A stretch of 64,000 nt of DNA from Sphaerospermopsis kisseleviana NIES-73 (GCF_002368075.1 NZ_AP018314.1:5290840-5354839); one strand, 5' to 3'. Counted from the first letter of the stretch, positions 7,743-17,488 are shown. Numbers and translations are program-made. Notes: a model not told the origin generated them from the sequence alone.

Positions 7743-8399
7743 TTATCTCGCTTTATTTGGAACGCCGGAAAATACAAATAATTCTTCTTCTTTTGGTGTA
7801 GGTAGATGTTCACCTAAATAACGATGAATTCCTACTCCCATATCTCCTGTTGCTGTGAGTTTAAAGTTAACTTCCTCAAATCCAAAATCACGGAAGTATT
7901 TACGCACGGTTTCTGAATAAGCAATACCGTTAGAATGTCCACGAGTCCAAAGCACAAATGTGCCTTTTTTACTCAGAAAACTGAGATTTCCTAATAAACG
8001 ATTGAGTTCATTTTCATCAGCTAAATTGCCAAAAATACCACAGACAATGACAATATCTGCTGGTACTGCTCCTACATAGTTATCAGCAGCAGTTGCATCA
8101 CCATTGATAAACTCAATTTGTTTTGTTAGACCCAATGATTCTATAGTCGCACGTCCCCGTTCAACTAACCCAGGATTGATTTCTACTAATCTTGCATATA
8201 CATCTTTAGTACGGGGATGATTTGCTAATGTTCCTAATAAATCTCGTCCATCACCAGCGCAAACACTAACTACCCGAATAGCTCCTATTGGGGAGTGATC
8301 TAAACTATAGGAAATATATTCCTGCACGATTTCTAAACGCTGCTGTAATTTGGGTTCAGTGTTGTAAAGATCGTGCCATTCTAACCAATCTTTTGGCAT
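7743..8399 (-). CDS. class I SAM-dependent methyltransferase
   Basis: 218 residues. The SAM-binding motif I is VVSVCAGDGRDLLG near residues 43-56, followed by an acidic motif (LVEINPGLVERG) and IEFINGDATAAD. The fold is the seven-strand class I type; the substrate cannot be told. It heads the methyltransferase-GST-DUF442 operon and has a strong copy of the cluster motif 69 bases upstream. In this setting methylation of a thiol or a small organosulfur acceptor would be sensible, but that is inference. Confidence 0.75.
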   Translation of the reverse strand: MPKDWLEWHDLYNTEPKLQQRLEIVQEYISYSLDHSPIGAIRVVSVCAGDGRDLLGTLANHPRTKDVYARLVEINPGLVERGRATIESLGLTKQIEFINGDATAADNYVGAVPADIVIVCGIFGNLADENELNRLLGNLSFLSKKGTFVLWTRGHSNGIAYSETVRKYFRDFGFEEVNFKLTATGDMGVGIHRYLGEHLPTPKEEELFVFSGVPNKAR

Positions 8400-8467
8400 A
8401 AAAAAGATTCCCCGATTGCTAAAAACTTAGATTTTGGAGTGTGTTTTTTATCACTCCAATTTTAATA

Positions 8468-8483
8468 TACGGTAAACCTATCG
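8468..8483 (-). promoter_or_regulatory. cluster-wide motif CGATA-N4-TACCGTA, copy 2
   Basis: Read on the minus strand the sequence is CGATAGGTTTACCGTA, 69 bases before the methyltransferase start. Flanks are also alike in copies 1 and 2 (CTCGATAGG preceding, ATT shortly after). Confidence 0.5.
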
Positions 8484-8582
8484 AGAATTAGTAGTTTAAG
8501 GATAAATACAGATTAACATATCAATTTACAGAAAATCAAGTAGTTAAATAATTAGCTCTCTAGCTAGTAATACGAAAAATGA

Positions 8583-9554
8583 TTAAGTGGTTTGTAATAA
8601 TTGACTAACTTGCGCTAAGTCTACATTTCCACCACTGATAATTACGCCAATTCTCGCTGCTGGTGCTTTAACGCTACCTTCTAATAATGCGGCTGCGGCT
8701 ATGACTCCAGTGGGTTCAACAACGATTTTTAAGCGTTCCCAAATAAAGAACATGGTGCGAATGATGGCTGCTTCCGATACAGTCACCATATCATCTACGT
8801 ATTCTAAGACTAGGGGAAAGGTGATTTTACCTAAACTGGGAGTCCTGACACCATCAGCAATGGTCTGGGGATTATAGACAGTTTGCAGGGTTTTGCTGTA
8901 AAAAGAGCGAGTAGCATCATCAGCTAATTCTGGTTCTACACCAATTATTTTACAATTAGGTAAAAGTGCTTTTGTTGCGATCGCACAACCAGAAATTAAT
9001 CCACCACCACCGCAACATACCAATAAGTAGTCTAGTTGTCCCACTTCTTGAATTAGTTCTAATGCAGTTGTACCTTGTCCAGCAATGACATGAGGATAAT
9101 CATAAGGTGGAATTAAAGTTAATTGGCGTTCTGCTGCGAGATTTTTGGTTAATTCTTCCCGGTTAGTTGTGTCACGGTTGTACAAAATGACTTCTGCACC
9201 ATAGCTGCGAGTTGCAGTTTGTTTGACTATTGGTGCATCATCAGGCATAACTACAATGGTGGGAATATTGAGTAATTTCCCGGCTAAAGCGATCGCTTGG
9301 GCATGATTTCCTGAAGAATAGGTAATAACGCCTTTTATTTTCTGTTCTACTGATAATTGGACTAGGGCATTATAAGCACCACGAAACTTAAATGCTCCCG
9401 TCCGTTGGAAATTTTCGCATTTAAAAAATACTTGGCTTTGAGTCAGTTCATTGACAGTACCAGAGGTAATTACTGGTGTTTGATGAGCAATACCCACAAG
9501 CCGTTTTTGTGCGGCTTTTACATCAGTAATAGTAACAAAATCAGATAATAACAT
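8583..9554 (-). CDS. PLP-dependent threonine/serine dehydratase-type enzyme
   Basis: 323 residues of fold-type II PLP enzymes. The Schiff-base lysine is Lys57 in GAFKFRGA, an Asn-binding loop is SSGNHAQA, and the phosphate-binding glycine run is CCGGGGLISG near residue 183. There is no C-terminal ACT-like domain, so it is the short catabolic/serine-racemase-like form (TdcB, about 330 aa) and not the biosynthetic IlvA. It should deaminate threonine or serine, or a sulfur-containing beta-substituted amino acid, in the cytoplasm. It is a separate unit between the methyltransferase operon and the aldo/keto reductase. Confidence 0.85.
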   Translation of the reverse strand: MLLSDFVTITDVKAAQKRLVGIAHQTPVITSGTVNELTQSQVFFKCENFQRTGAFKFRGAYNALVQLSVEQKIKGVITYSSGNHAQAIALAGKLLNIPTIVVMPDDAPIVKQTATRSYGAEVILYNRDTTNREELTKNLAAERQLTLIPPYDYPHVIAGQGTTALELIQEVGQLDYLLVCCGGGGLISGCAIATKALLPNCKIIGVEPELADDATRSFYSKTLQTVYNPQTIADGVRTPSLGKITFPLVLEYVDDMVTVSEAAIIRTMFFIWERLKIVVEPTGVIAAAALLEGSVKAPAARIGVIISGGNVDLAQVSQLLQTT

Positions 9555-9636
9555 TATTTTTTCATAAAGTAACTCTCACCACCACTAATATTAAGTGAGG
9601 TGAGAATTTTGCTTTGTATTTTTTTACAAAACTCGG

Positions 9637-10677
9637 TTAAGGTGCTGGATTAGGATAACGAGTATGAATTGCATCTATTTCTGCGAAAATCTCTTTATCC
9701 AAAACCACATTGACACTATCTATATTTTCCTGCAATTGTGCCAAAGTTGTTGCCCCAATAATTGTACTTTTCACAAACCAGCGACTTTTGACAAATGCGA
9801 TCGCTAACTGAGTCGCTGAAAGATTATACTTTTTAGCAATCTCCACATAAGCCTTAACCGCTTCTTGTACATTGGGTTTCAAATAACGTTGCCCAAAACC
9901 AGGAAACAGAGATATTCTTGTATTTTCTAACTGTTGATTTTCTATGTATTTACCAGTTAAAAACCCAAACCCAAGAGGACTATAAGCCAATAAACCCACA
10001 TCTGTATAACGATAAACTTCAGCTAAACCTGATTCAAAATTACGATTGAGTAAATTGTAAGCATTTTGAGTTGTCAGAACTTTAGGTAATCCCAAATCAT
10101 TAGCAATGCGAACAAACTCACTTACTCCCCAAGGTGTTTCATTGCTTAAACCCAAATAACGAATCTTTCCAGCTTTAATCACATCAGCAAACGCCTGTAA
10201 CTGTTCCGCAATAGGCACAGTTTCCCTTTCTAATTCTGGATTATAACTTGTCTGTCCAAATGTAGGAACATAACGATCAGGCCAATGAATTTGATACAAG
10301 TCTATATAATCAGTTTGTAATCTCTGCAAACTATCATTTACAGCCTGTGTAATATTCTCACGGTCAACTTTATTATTTCCACCTCTCAACCAGGAAAAAG
10401 GACGACCGGGACCAGCTATTTTAGTCGCAACTATGAGTTTATCTCGTTGCTGTTTCTTTAACCATTCCCCAATATAAGCCTCAGTTTTTCCTTGGGTTTC
10501 GCCGCGAGGAGGTACAGGGTACATTTCCGCAGTATCTAAGAAATTTATCCCTTGGGCAACACCATAGTCAAGTTGTTGATGCGCCTCCTCAATAGTATTT
10601 TGATGCCCATAGGTCATCGTTCCCAAGCAAATTTCTGAAACCTTGAGGTCGCTTCCAGGAAGTTGGTTGTATTTCAT
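9637..10677 (-). CDS. aldo/keto reductase, Tas-like
   Basis: 346 residues, the length of the Tas/YajO branch of NADP(H)-dependent aldo/keto reductases. Catalytic residues are visible: Asp and Tyr in FLDTAEMYP, Lys in IVATKIAGPG, and His in YQIHWPDRY. The C-terminus has the cofactor loop STIIGATTLAQLQEN. The substrate is an aldehyde or ketone, possibly the aldehyde left after desulfonation. It is divergent from the porin gene across a 457-base spacer carrying two copies of the cluster motif family. Confidence 0.87.
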   Translation of the reverse strand: MKYNQLPGSDLKVSEICLGTMTYGHQNTIEEAHQQLDYGVAQGINFLDTAEMYPVPPRGETQGKTEAYIGEWLKKQQRDKLIVATKIAGPGRPFSWLRGGNNKVDRENITQAVNDSLQRLQTDYIDLYQIHWPDRYVPTFGQTSYNPELERETVPIAEQLQAFADVIKAGKIRYLGLSNETPWGVSEFVRIANDLGLPKVLTTQNAYNLLNRNFESGLAEVYRYTDVGLLAYSPLGFGFLTGKYIENQQLENTRISLFPGFGQRYLKPNVQEAVKAYVEIAKKYNLSATQLAIAFVKSRWFVKSTIIGATTLAQLQENIDSVNVVLDKEIFAEIDAIHTRYPNPAP

Positions 10678-11134
10678 AATGTTTGAATAATGCTCCTTAA
10701 TTCCATTTTGTTACAAAAACTAATAATATCGCTATCTTTTAAACATACACTAAATCTACCGATTTATCGGAGTTAATAGCTTGACAACTATACTATCATA
10801 CCCAAACTAGATGGACAAGCCTTTGTAAAAATTAATTTAAAATTCTAAAAAATGTATCCATGAATACTCACATTTTAGTTTTTTTATGAAATAGTGCTAC
10901 TTATCAATCATTAACTACAGTATCTTGATAGAATTACCGTATATTGTTTTTATACATAAGGTAATTGTGTCATTACTCTAGGCTTTTATGTCATTAATAA
11001 TACAAAACTAACCCAGATAGACCTACAAGAAAGTTCTATCTGAGAAGTTCGATTTTCTCCTGTGATTCAGTGTGAAATTCTATGTAATTTCGTGTCGGCT
11101 CTAATTCTGTGTGTGTGTGGGGTTATCAACCAAA
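10678..11134. promoter_or_regulatory. divergent control region between aldo/keto reductase and porin genes
   Basis: 457 bases without a gene. At 10756-10772 is a dyad CTACCGATTTATCGGAG, 80 bases before the reductase start. At 10926-10941 is TGATAGAATTACCGTA, about 194 bases before the porin start and sharing GATAGAATTACCGTA exactly with the copy before ssuD. I saw no small ORF with a ribosome site here. Confidence 0.5.
10926..10941 (+). promoter_or_regulatory. cluster-wide motif, copy 3 (upstream of porin)
   Basis: TGATAGAATTACCGTA. The 15 bases GATAGAATTACCGTA are identical to the copy at 19626-19642. Confidence 0.5.
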
Positions 11135-12880
11135 ATGAAAAAAACTGCTTGGAATTTATTGCTTACTTTACCAATGTCTATATTCCTCTTGGTCTTAGCA
11201 GCTAGTACAAAATCTTTTGCTAGTGAAAGAGGGCAAGAAAAGGAAACGACAGGTAAAGAGACCTTATCAACCGTCAGTATAAATATCCCTGACTCTGACA
11301 ACGTTAATCAAATAATTACCCAAAAAGAAACTAACTCAGAACTTTTCTTTTCATCTAATGAGTTTCAAGATAGTGAGTCACAACTTACATCTGTATCCCA
11401 ACTTTCAGATGTCCAACCAACAGATTGGGCTTTTCAAGCTTTGCAATCTTTAGTAGAACGTTATGGTTGTATTGCTGGTTATCCAGATAGTACATTTAAA
11501 GGTAATCGTGCCTTGAGTCGCTATGAATTTGCCGCAGGATTAAACGCTTGCTTAGATCAAGTAAATAAACTTATTGCATCATCCACATCAGATTTAGCTG
11601 TAAAAGAAGATTTGGAAGGCATACAACGTCTAACTGAAGAATTTAGTACCGAACTTGCTCAATTACGCGGGAGACTAGATAAGTTAGAAGCAAGAACAGC
11701 AGAAATAGAGGCTAATCAGTTTTCGACAACAACTATACTGAGCGGTCAGGCTCAGTTCGTACTGGGAGGTGTTTTAGCGGGCAATAACGTGATCACCAAA
11801 AAACCAGCACCTAATATCATCACATTTCAAAATGCAGTTCAATTAGCACTAAACACAAGTTTTACTGGTAAAGATCAACTGCGATTAGTCCTTTCAGGTG
11901 GAAATATTGAATCTTTGGGACAAACTAGGACTGGACTTTTGGGAACATTTGATGGCAGAACGGCCGATAATCGTAGACCTAATCCTGCTCAACCCAATCA
12001 GGTTTTTGTTAGTGGTATTCGTTATCGTTTTCCTATTGGTGAAAAGACCCAATTTAATATTTTTGCTCAGTCAGATGGAGCTAATGAAATAGGTTTAAGT
12101 GGACCAACTAACCCCTTTGAAGGTTCTTTCACTAATGGGATAACACGATTTTCCCGACGGAATATGGTGTACAACTATGGAGATACCGGACCGGGAATTG
12201 CTATTCTTCATAATCTAAGTGAGCAGTGGCAATTAGGAGCATCCTATAGCGCCCCTAATGGCAATGACCCCTCGCCTAATAATGGTTTGTTTACAGGCAG
12301 ATATGTGGCTTTTGGACAATTAACTTACTTTAGCCCCAAAAAGAATTTTCGCCTTGGTTTAAGTTACGCTAATACCTACAGTCCACCAGGTGCAATTGGT
12401 CAAGGAGGAACAAACTTTGGACCTGCTGCTGGTAGTAACTTAGCAAATAGTACCGTACCTGGTGCGGGAACCGTGGGAAACCTTTATGGAATTGGGGCAT
12501 TATATAGACTAAATCCAAAATTAACAGTCAATGGTTTTGTGGGGTATTCAGCCCATCGTTATTTAGGGCATGGAGATGGTCAAGTCTGGAATTGGGGAGC
12601 AGGAATAACATTTCCCGATTTAGGTAAAAAAGGTAGCTTAGGCGCTCTCTTTGTGGGTCAAGCACCAACACTGACTCGTTTAAGTTCAAATGTAGATTTA
12701 GGAGCAGGTAAGGGTCAAGCAGACAAAGATACTTCACTGCACATTGAGGGATGGTATAAATATAAACTCACTGATAATATTGAGATTACACCTGGATTTA
12801 TTTGGGTAACAGCACCAGACTCAGATGCTAGTAATCCTGCTAGTGTAGTCGGTTGGCTGCGTACAACTTTCAGGTTTTAA
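11135..12880 (+). CDS. SLH-domain OprB-type outer-membrane porin
   Basis: 581 residues from the ATG at 11135 (MKKTAWNLL...), which gives a proper signal peptide ending near KSFA; a GTG at 11111 would only add eight polar residues. After the signal comes an SLH domain (about residues 88-140: DVQPTDWAFQALQSLVERYG, then a GYPDSTF loop), a short coiled coil (about 155-195) and an OprB-like beta-barrel ending in a C-terminal Phe (TTFRF). This is the cyanobacterial outer-membrane channel family, often annotated as iron uptake porin. Its place at the head of the sulfonate genes and the shared upstream motif suggest it admits small sulfonates or sulfate esters. Confidence 0.88.
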   Translation: MKKTAWNLLLTLPMSIFLLVLAASTKSFASERGQEKETTGKETLSTVSINIPDSDNVNQIITQKETNSELFFSSNEFQDSESQLTSVSQLSDVQPTDWAFQALQSLVERYGCIAGYPDSTFKGNRALSRYEFAAGLNACLDQVNKLIASSTSDLAVKEDLEGIQRLTEEFSTELAQLRGRLDKLEARTAEIEANQFSTTTILSGQAQFVLGGVLAGNNVITKKPAPNIITFQNAVQLALNTSFTGKDQLRLVLSGGNIESLGQTRTGLLGTFDGRTADNRRPNPAQPNQVFVSGIRYRFPIGEKTQFNIFAQSDGANEIGLSGPTNPFEGSFTNGITRFSRRNMVYNYGDTGPGIAILHNLSEQWQLGASYSAPNGNDPSPNNGLFTGRYVAFGQLTYFSPKKNFRLGLSYANTYSPPGAIGQGGTNFGPAAGSNLANSTVPGAGTVGNLYGIGALYRLNPKLTVNGFVGYSAHRYLGHGDGQVWNWGAGITFPDLGKKGSLGALFVGQAPTLTRLSSNVDLGAGKGQADKDTSLHIEGWYKYKLTDNIEITPGFIWVTAPDSDASNPASVVGWLRTTFRF

Positions 12881-13058
12881 CCTAGTAAAGTACCTCTGAT
12901 AATATAGCGCAAGCCATATCAAGATTTACATAATTCGAGGATTTGCAGGGTTTCGTATTTATTAAAATTCTTTAATCCTGTTAATCCTTTAATCCTGGAC
13001 ATCCTGATTCAGACATTTTCATTCTTTGCTATCATTATTTTTCCGAAAGTTAAAAGTT

Positions 13059-13880
13059 ATGACTAACCTAACTGAATTACTAAATTATAGGTATGGTAAT
13101 GACAAATTTAATCCAGATATTCCCTGGAGTGACACATTAGCAACTTTGCTATCTCATCGTTCAATTCGCGCTTATTTACCTGATGCTTTACCCCCAGGAA
13201 CTTTAGAAGTTTTAATCGCTGCTGCCCAATCTGCCTCTACTTCCTCTAATCTTCAAACTTGGAGTGTGGTAGCAGTTGAAGATGGAAATCGTAAAGAAGA
13301 ATTATCAAAACTAGCTAATAATCAAGCGCACATTCGCCAAAGTCCTCTCTTTTTAGTATGGTTAGCAGATTTAGCTAGACTAACAAATATTGCTGAAAGT
13401 CGTGGACTACCTCACGAAGGTTTAGATTATTTAGAAATGTTTTTGATGGCGGCTATAGATGCAGCTTTAGCAGCGCAAAATGCTGTAGTAGCAGCTGAAT
13501 CTCTGGGATTAGGAACTGTGTATATCGGTGCATTGCGAAATAAACCACAAGAGGTAGCCCAAATTTTGAATTTACCTCCTCATGTAGTTGCTGTTTTTGG
13601 TTTGTGTGTGGGCTATGCAGATCCCGTTGTTAAAGTAGCAATTAAACCACGTTTACCGCAATCTGTAGTTTTACATCGAGAAATATATAACCTTGCAGAA
13701 CAAGAGCAAGGAATATTAGAATATAACCAAATCATGGAAAATTTCTACAATTCACAACATATGAATATTCCTGGTGATTGGTCGGAACATTCTAGTAAAA
13801 GGGTAGCATCGGCTGAATCTTTATCTGGTCGGCATAGGTTAAAAGAAATTCTGAATAATTTGGGGTTTGAATTAGGATAA
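13059..13880 (+). CDS. NfsA-like nitroreductase / flavin reductase
   Basis: 273 residues from the ATG at 13059; an upstream TTG at 13026 adds residues unlike the family. The N-terminal HRSIRAYLPDALPPG is the FMN-binding signature of the nitroreductase family, AAQSASTSSNLQTWS the second contact, and LGLGTVYIGALRN the dimer-interface loop of the NfsA/FRP branch. Such enzymes use NADPH to reduce FMN or nitro/quinone compounds. Here it could supply FMNH2 to the monooxygenase SsuD alongside SsuE. It stands alone and is followed by a good terminator at 14002-14030. Confidence 0.83.
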   Translation: MTNLTELLNYRYGNDKFNPDIPWSDTLATLLSHRSIRAYLPDALPPGTLEVLIAAAQSASTSSNLQTWSVVAVEDGNRKEELSKLANNQAHIRQSPLFLVWLADLARLTNIAESRGLPHEGLDYLEMFLMAAIDAALAAQNAVVAAESLGLGTVYIGALRNKPQEVAQILNLPPHVVAVFGLCVGYADPVVKVAIKPRLPQSVVLHREIYNLAEQEQGILEYNQIMENFYNSQHMNIPGDWSEHSSKRVASAESLSGRHRLKEILNNLGFELG

Positions 13881-14001
13881 TTAAGTTTTGTAATCAGGGT
13901 ATAAATCACAATAATTTGTTAAAAAATACTCAAAAATAAATTTTTGTTATTGTTTGATGTAGGCAATTAATAGATTAATTGCAAAATTTTTGTATGGAAT
14001 A

Positions 14002-14030
14002 AATCCTCATAAGTAAGTGGGGATTTTTTT
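14002..14030 (+). terminator. rho-independent terminator after the nitroreductase gene
   Basis: Stem AATCCTCA/TGGGGATT (one mismatch) with a loop of 8 bases, followed directly by a run of T. Confidence 0.75.
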
Positions 14031-14102
14031 ATGTCTATTTTTAATATTTTTTTCTCAAAGATGCTTGCAATTTTTAGATAATTGTGAAATACTAAGATAA
14101 AA

Positions 14103-14118
14103 CTACGGTATTCCTACA
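14103..14118 (-). promoter_or_regulatory. cluster-wide motif, weaker copy 4 (upstream of ssuB)
   Basis: On the minus strand this reads TGTAGGAATACCGTAG, keeping TAGGAATACCGTA but not the CGATA half-site. It lies about 280 bases before ssuB. Confidence 0.35.
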
Positions 14119-14396
14119 AAGTTATCGGAGATTTTACTCAATGGCACGGAAACAAGCATACTGGTATTAATACCAGATGCTTCTTTACTAAAGCTTGTTG
14201 TCCAGAAATGTGATACTCAACCTAATAAAAGAGATGAATTGCTGTCAATCTTACATATCTCTTAAAGCCTGAGCATAAATATGTTGATTTTCTAAGGATT
14301 TCGGCTCAGAAAACTGTTACATAAGCATTGCCTATTTTTATTTGACAGCTTTACTCCCATGACAAGTAAACAATCCAAAAGTAAGAGGTTTTGAAC

Positions 14397-15194
14397 ATGA
14401 CTAATAAAGGAATGCAATTAAATCTTGAAGGACTGAGAAAGTCCTTTGGCAACAAAACTGTTTTACAAGGAATTGATTTAGAGATTCAGCCGGGAGAATT
14501 TGTAGCTATTGTTGGTCGGAGTGGCTGTGGTAAAAGTACAATGTTGCGTCTAGTGGCTGGGCTAGATGCGCCCAGTGATGGCAATGTTTTGTTAAACGGT
14601 AAATATTCTGATAAACCTATTAATCCAGCCGTTCGGATGATGTTTCAGGATTCTCGTCTGTTACCTTGGCAGCGAGTATTGGCAAACGTAGAATTAGGTT
14701 TAATAGGTGCTAATTCTAAAGTTTATGCTCGACAAACAGCTTTACAAGTGCTTCGTGATGTGGGGTTAGAAGACCGCGCCCACGAATGGCCTTCCGTTCT
14801 TTCCGGTGGACAAAGACAACGGGTGGCTTTAGCCAGGGCATTGGTAAGTAAACCGTCTTTACTGTTGCTAGATGAGCCTTTGGGAGCGTTGGATGCCCTA
14901 ACTAGAATTGAAATGCAACAATTATTAGAACGTTTGTGGACAGAACAAGGATTTACAGCATTGTTAATTACTCATGATGTAGAAGAAGCCGTAGTTTTAG
15001 CAGACCGAATAGTTTTGATTGAAGATGGTCAAATTAGTATGGATGTGAAAATTGATCTCCCACGTCCAAGAGCTAGAGGAGATGCAAAGTTTGCTAAGAC
15101 TGTGGAGAAGATTTTAAACCGAGTCATGGGTCAACCAGAATATCAAAAGTCAGAAGTGGAATACGTTTTTAGTTCTAGTTCTGCGATCGCCTAA
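14397..15194 (+). CDS. ssuB: aliphatic sulfonate ABC transporter ATP-binding protein
   Basis: 265 residues; the ATG at 14397 has AAGAGG eight bases upstream. Walker A is GRSGCGKST (about residues 41-49), Q-loop in [14 protein letters not shown], signature [16 protein letters not shown], Walker [14 protein letters not shown] and H-loop LITHDVEEA. The FQDSRLLPW segment is characteristic of the SsuB/TauB branch. It powers import of sulfonates through SsuC with either of the two binding proteins encoded downstream. It is the first gene of the plus-strand ssu set, though a 213-base gap with a hairpin separates it from ssuA. Confidence 0.92.
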   Translation: MTNKGMQLNLEGLRKSFGNKTVLQGIDLEIQPGEFVAIVGRSGCGKSTMLRLVAGLDAPSDGNVLLNGKYSDKPINPAVRMMFQDSRLLPWQRVLANVELGLIGANSKVYARQTALQVLRDVGLEDRAHEWPSVLSGGQRQRVALARALVSKPSLLLLDEPLGALDALTRIEMQQLLERLWTEQGFTALLITHDVEEAVVLADRIVLIEDGQISMDVKIDLPRPRARGDAKFAKTVEKILNRVMGQPEYQKSEVEYVFSSSSAIA

Positions 15195-15311
15195 ATTTCC
15201 ACAACTTTACTCTACACAACTCTGTACAGCCATAAATTTAGGACTTGTCATCTAGTATTACTCAGTTTTCTTCTCAGTCAGTGGCAGTTAGTTTTTCTCA
15301 CACCTTAATGG

Positions 15312-15332
15312 GGTGGGTGTTCCTTTCCCACC
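15312..15332 (+). terminator. hairpin between ssuB and the first ssuA
   Basis: Stem GGTGGG/CCCACC with a 9-base loop, followed by TCACTTTC and not by a clean T run. It may attenuate read-through and set unequal ATPase and binding-protein levels. Confidence 0.45.
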
Positions 15333-15407
15333 TCACTTTCTTAAATTAACTTAAATTAAATAGCTGAAAAATTTTTTACTTACTCAATCATAAAAGGTAA
15401 TTTAATA

Positions 15408-16529
15408 ATGCCAAATTGGAAAAATAAAATTGAATCATGGAAAGGCCTACGTATTACTCGTCGTCATGCCTTATTTGCTTTTGGTTATAGTGTAGTTTTG
15501 TCAACTACACTATTTAGTTGCAACAGTCCGCAACAAAAACAAAGTAATTCAGAGATAAACAATACAGCATCTAATACAACTAATACATCTACCTCTGGGA
15601 ACAGTTCTACCTCTACTCAAAAAGTAGTGAGGATAGTCCGTTCTAAACAACTTACAGCCTTAGCAGTTCTGGAGAAACAAGGCACTCTGGAAAAACGCTT
15701 AGAACCTCTAGGTTATAAAGTGGAATGGCCTGAATTTGCCGCAGGTCCACAACAGTTAGAAGCTTTAAATGCAGGTGGACTTGATATTGCTTCCACTGCT
15801 GAATCACCTCCTATTTTCTCCCAAGCTGCTGGCGCTCCCCTGGTTTATTTAGCTGCTAATTCTTCTGATGGTCAAGCAGTTTCTCTTTTAGTTCCAGCTA
15901 ATTCACCTGTTAAAAGTGTCCAGGATTTAAAAAGTAAAAAAATTGCTTTCCAAAAAGCCTCGATAGGGCATTATCTAACAGTTAGAGCCGTAGAAAAAGA
16001 GGGTTTAAAACTAACTGATGTTGAGTCTGTTTTCCTAGCACCTCCAGATGCTAATGCAGCCTTTAGTCAAGGTAAAGTTGATGCTTGGTTTATTTGGGAG
16101 CCATTCGTTACCAGAAATGTGCAGAACAAAGTTGGTCGTGTGTTGATAGATGGTGGTAATGGTTTAAGAGATACTAATAATTTTATTTCTACAAACCGTA
16201 AATTCTATCAAGAAAATCCTCAAGTGATTAAAATATTTTTGGAAGAATTACAAAAAGCACAGGTTTGGTCTAAGAACAATCCCAAAGAAATTGCTCAATT
16301 GTTGGCTCCTGTAACTCAACTTGATGCACCAACATTAGAAAAAATGCACAGTAAATATGATTTTGCATTAGTGCCTATTACCGATGCAGTGATCAACAAG
16401 CAACAAGAAGTTGCAGATAAATGGTACAGCCTGGGACTAATACCCAAGAAAGTTAATGTTAAAGACGGGTTTTTAACACCGGAACAATATGCGGAAATTA
16501 CTCCCAAAGAAGTGTTAGCAAGTAAATAA
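15408..16529 (+). CDS. ssuA: sulfonate ABC transporter substrate-binding lipoprotein (first SsuA)
   Basis: 373 residues. The N-terminus has twin arginines (TRRHALF), a hydrophobic core and a lipobox-like TLFSC, so it is probably a membrane-anchored lipoprotein, followed by a Ser/Thr/Asn-rich linker (residues 45-72). The mature SsuA fold shows KRLEPLGYKVEWPEFAAGPQ, GGLDIASTAESPPIFSQAAGAP and GKVDAWFIWEPF, all typical of SsuA. It delivers sulfonates to SsuBC. A second, soluble SsuA follows two genes later, which suggests different ligands or affinities. Confidence 0.9.
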   Translation: MPNWKNKIESWKGLRITRRHALFAFGYSVVLSTTLFSCNSPQQKQSNSEINNTASNTTNTSTSGNSSTSTQKVVRIVRSKQLTALAVLEKQGTLEKRLEPLGYKVEWPEFAAGPQQLEALNAGGLDIASTAESPPIFSQAAGAPLVYLAANSSDGQAVSLLVPANSPVKSVQDLKSKKIAFQKASIGHYLTVRAVEKEGLKLTDVESVFLAPPDANAAFSQGKVDAWFIWEPFVTRNVQNKVGRVLIDGGNGLRDTNNFISTNRKFYQENPQVIKIFLEELQKAQVWSKNNPKEIAQLLAPVTQLDAPTLEKMHSKYDFALVPITDAVINKQQEVADKWYSLGLIPKKVNVKDGFLTPEQYAEITPKEVLASK

Positions 16530-16563
16530 AAATTTGTAATTTATTAATCTGGAAATCTCAACT

Positions 16564-17427
16564 ATGACGACTCTAACTTTAACCAAATTTCAAATTACTC
16601 CTCTTGATGCACCCTTGGGAGCAGTAGTTACTGGACTAGATGCTAGTCAAACCATTGCACCTGAAGTCATTTTACAATTAAAACAAGCATTGCGGGATTA
16701 TCATATTCTCATCTTCAAAAATCAAAATTTGACTGATGAGCAATTTTTAAACTTTAGTTTTTACTTTGGTTCTCTTTTTGTTCCTCCAGATAATATTCCA
16801 GTTTTAGCTTCTCAGCCCGGAGTAACACCATTGATAATTCCTGTTTCTAATGTCGATAACGGTTATACAGGAACAGGTGAGATACCTTTTCATTCTGACC
16901 ATAAATGGACTCCTTTTCCTTCCAGTGGTTCTTTGCTTTATGCTTTAGAAGTTCCATCCCAAGGGGGGGATACTTCCTGGTTAAATCTAAATTTAGCTTA
17001 TGAAACTTTGGATGAATCAACAAAAAAACGAATTGCTAATTTACAGTTGATTACTTATAATCCGTTTTTAAATAAACCAGGAGAACCCAGAAGAAAATAT
17101 CGTGAGGATAAAAGTATTCCTCTCATTAGTCCTGTATTTCCCCATCCATTAGTCAGAACACATCCAGAAAGTGGCAAGAAGATTTTATATTTAGACTACG
17201 CCACAGAAGTTGAAGTCGTTGGTTTAGATCCCCAAGAGGGTCAAGAATTAATTGCACAGTTGCGATATCATCTGCATCAACGTCAATTTTATTATCAACA
17301 TAAATGGTCTGTGGGCGATATTGTTTATTGGGATAATCAATCTACATTACATTATCGTCAAGCTTTTGATCCTAATGAACGTCGAGTTTTGAAACGGATT
17401 AGTTTAGCGGGTAGTCGCCCATTTTAG
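16564..17427 (+). CDS. TauD/TfdA-family Fe(II)/2-oxoglutarate dioxygenase
   Basis: 287 residues, normal for TauD. The iron ligands are His110 and Asp112 in PFHSDH, and the distal His in STLHYRQAF; the 2-oxoglutarate-binding Arg is in NERRVLKR. The enzyme should hydroxylate the carbon next to a sulfonate or sulfate ester, releasing sulfite or sulfate with an aldehyde. It lies 34 bases after ssuA and 61 before the second ssuA, in the same operon. Taurine, alkylsulfonates or alkyl sulfates are possible substrates; the sequence alone does not decide between TauD and AtsK activity. Confidence 0.88.
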   Translation: MTTLTLTKFQITPLDAPLGAVVTGLDASQTIAPEVILQLKQALRDYHILIFKNQNLTDEQFLNFSFYFGSLFVPPDNIPVLASQPGVTPLIIPVSNVDNGYTGTGEIPFHSDHKWTPFPSSGSLLYALEVPSQGGDTSWLNLNLAYETLDESTKKRIANLQLITYNPFLNKPGEPRRKYREDKSIPLISPVFPHPLVRTHPESGKKILYLDYATEVEVVGLDPQEGQELIAQLRYHLHQRQFYYQHKWSVGDIVYWDNQSTLHYRQAFDPNERRVLKRISLAGSRPF

Positions 17428-17488
17428 GTTTTGTAATAAAAACAGTCATAAAAAAATTTGAATTGAAATTTATTGAGGAGACAGAAGC

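Larger units (their letters stand above)
13881..14396. other. spacer before ssuB with terminator, motif and coding-like remnant
   Basis: 516 bases. It holds the terminator at 14002-14030, a weaker, inverted cluster motif (CTACGGTATTCCTACA, 14103-14118), and an open frame from 14101 to 14265 without an ATG whose translation looks coding-like (for example SILVLIPDASLLKLVVQKC and KRDELLSILHIS). I do not recognise it; it may be the tail of a decayed gene. Confidence 0.4.
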
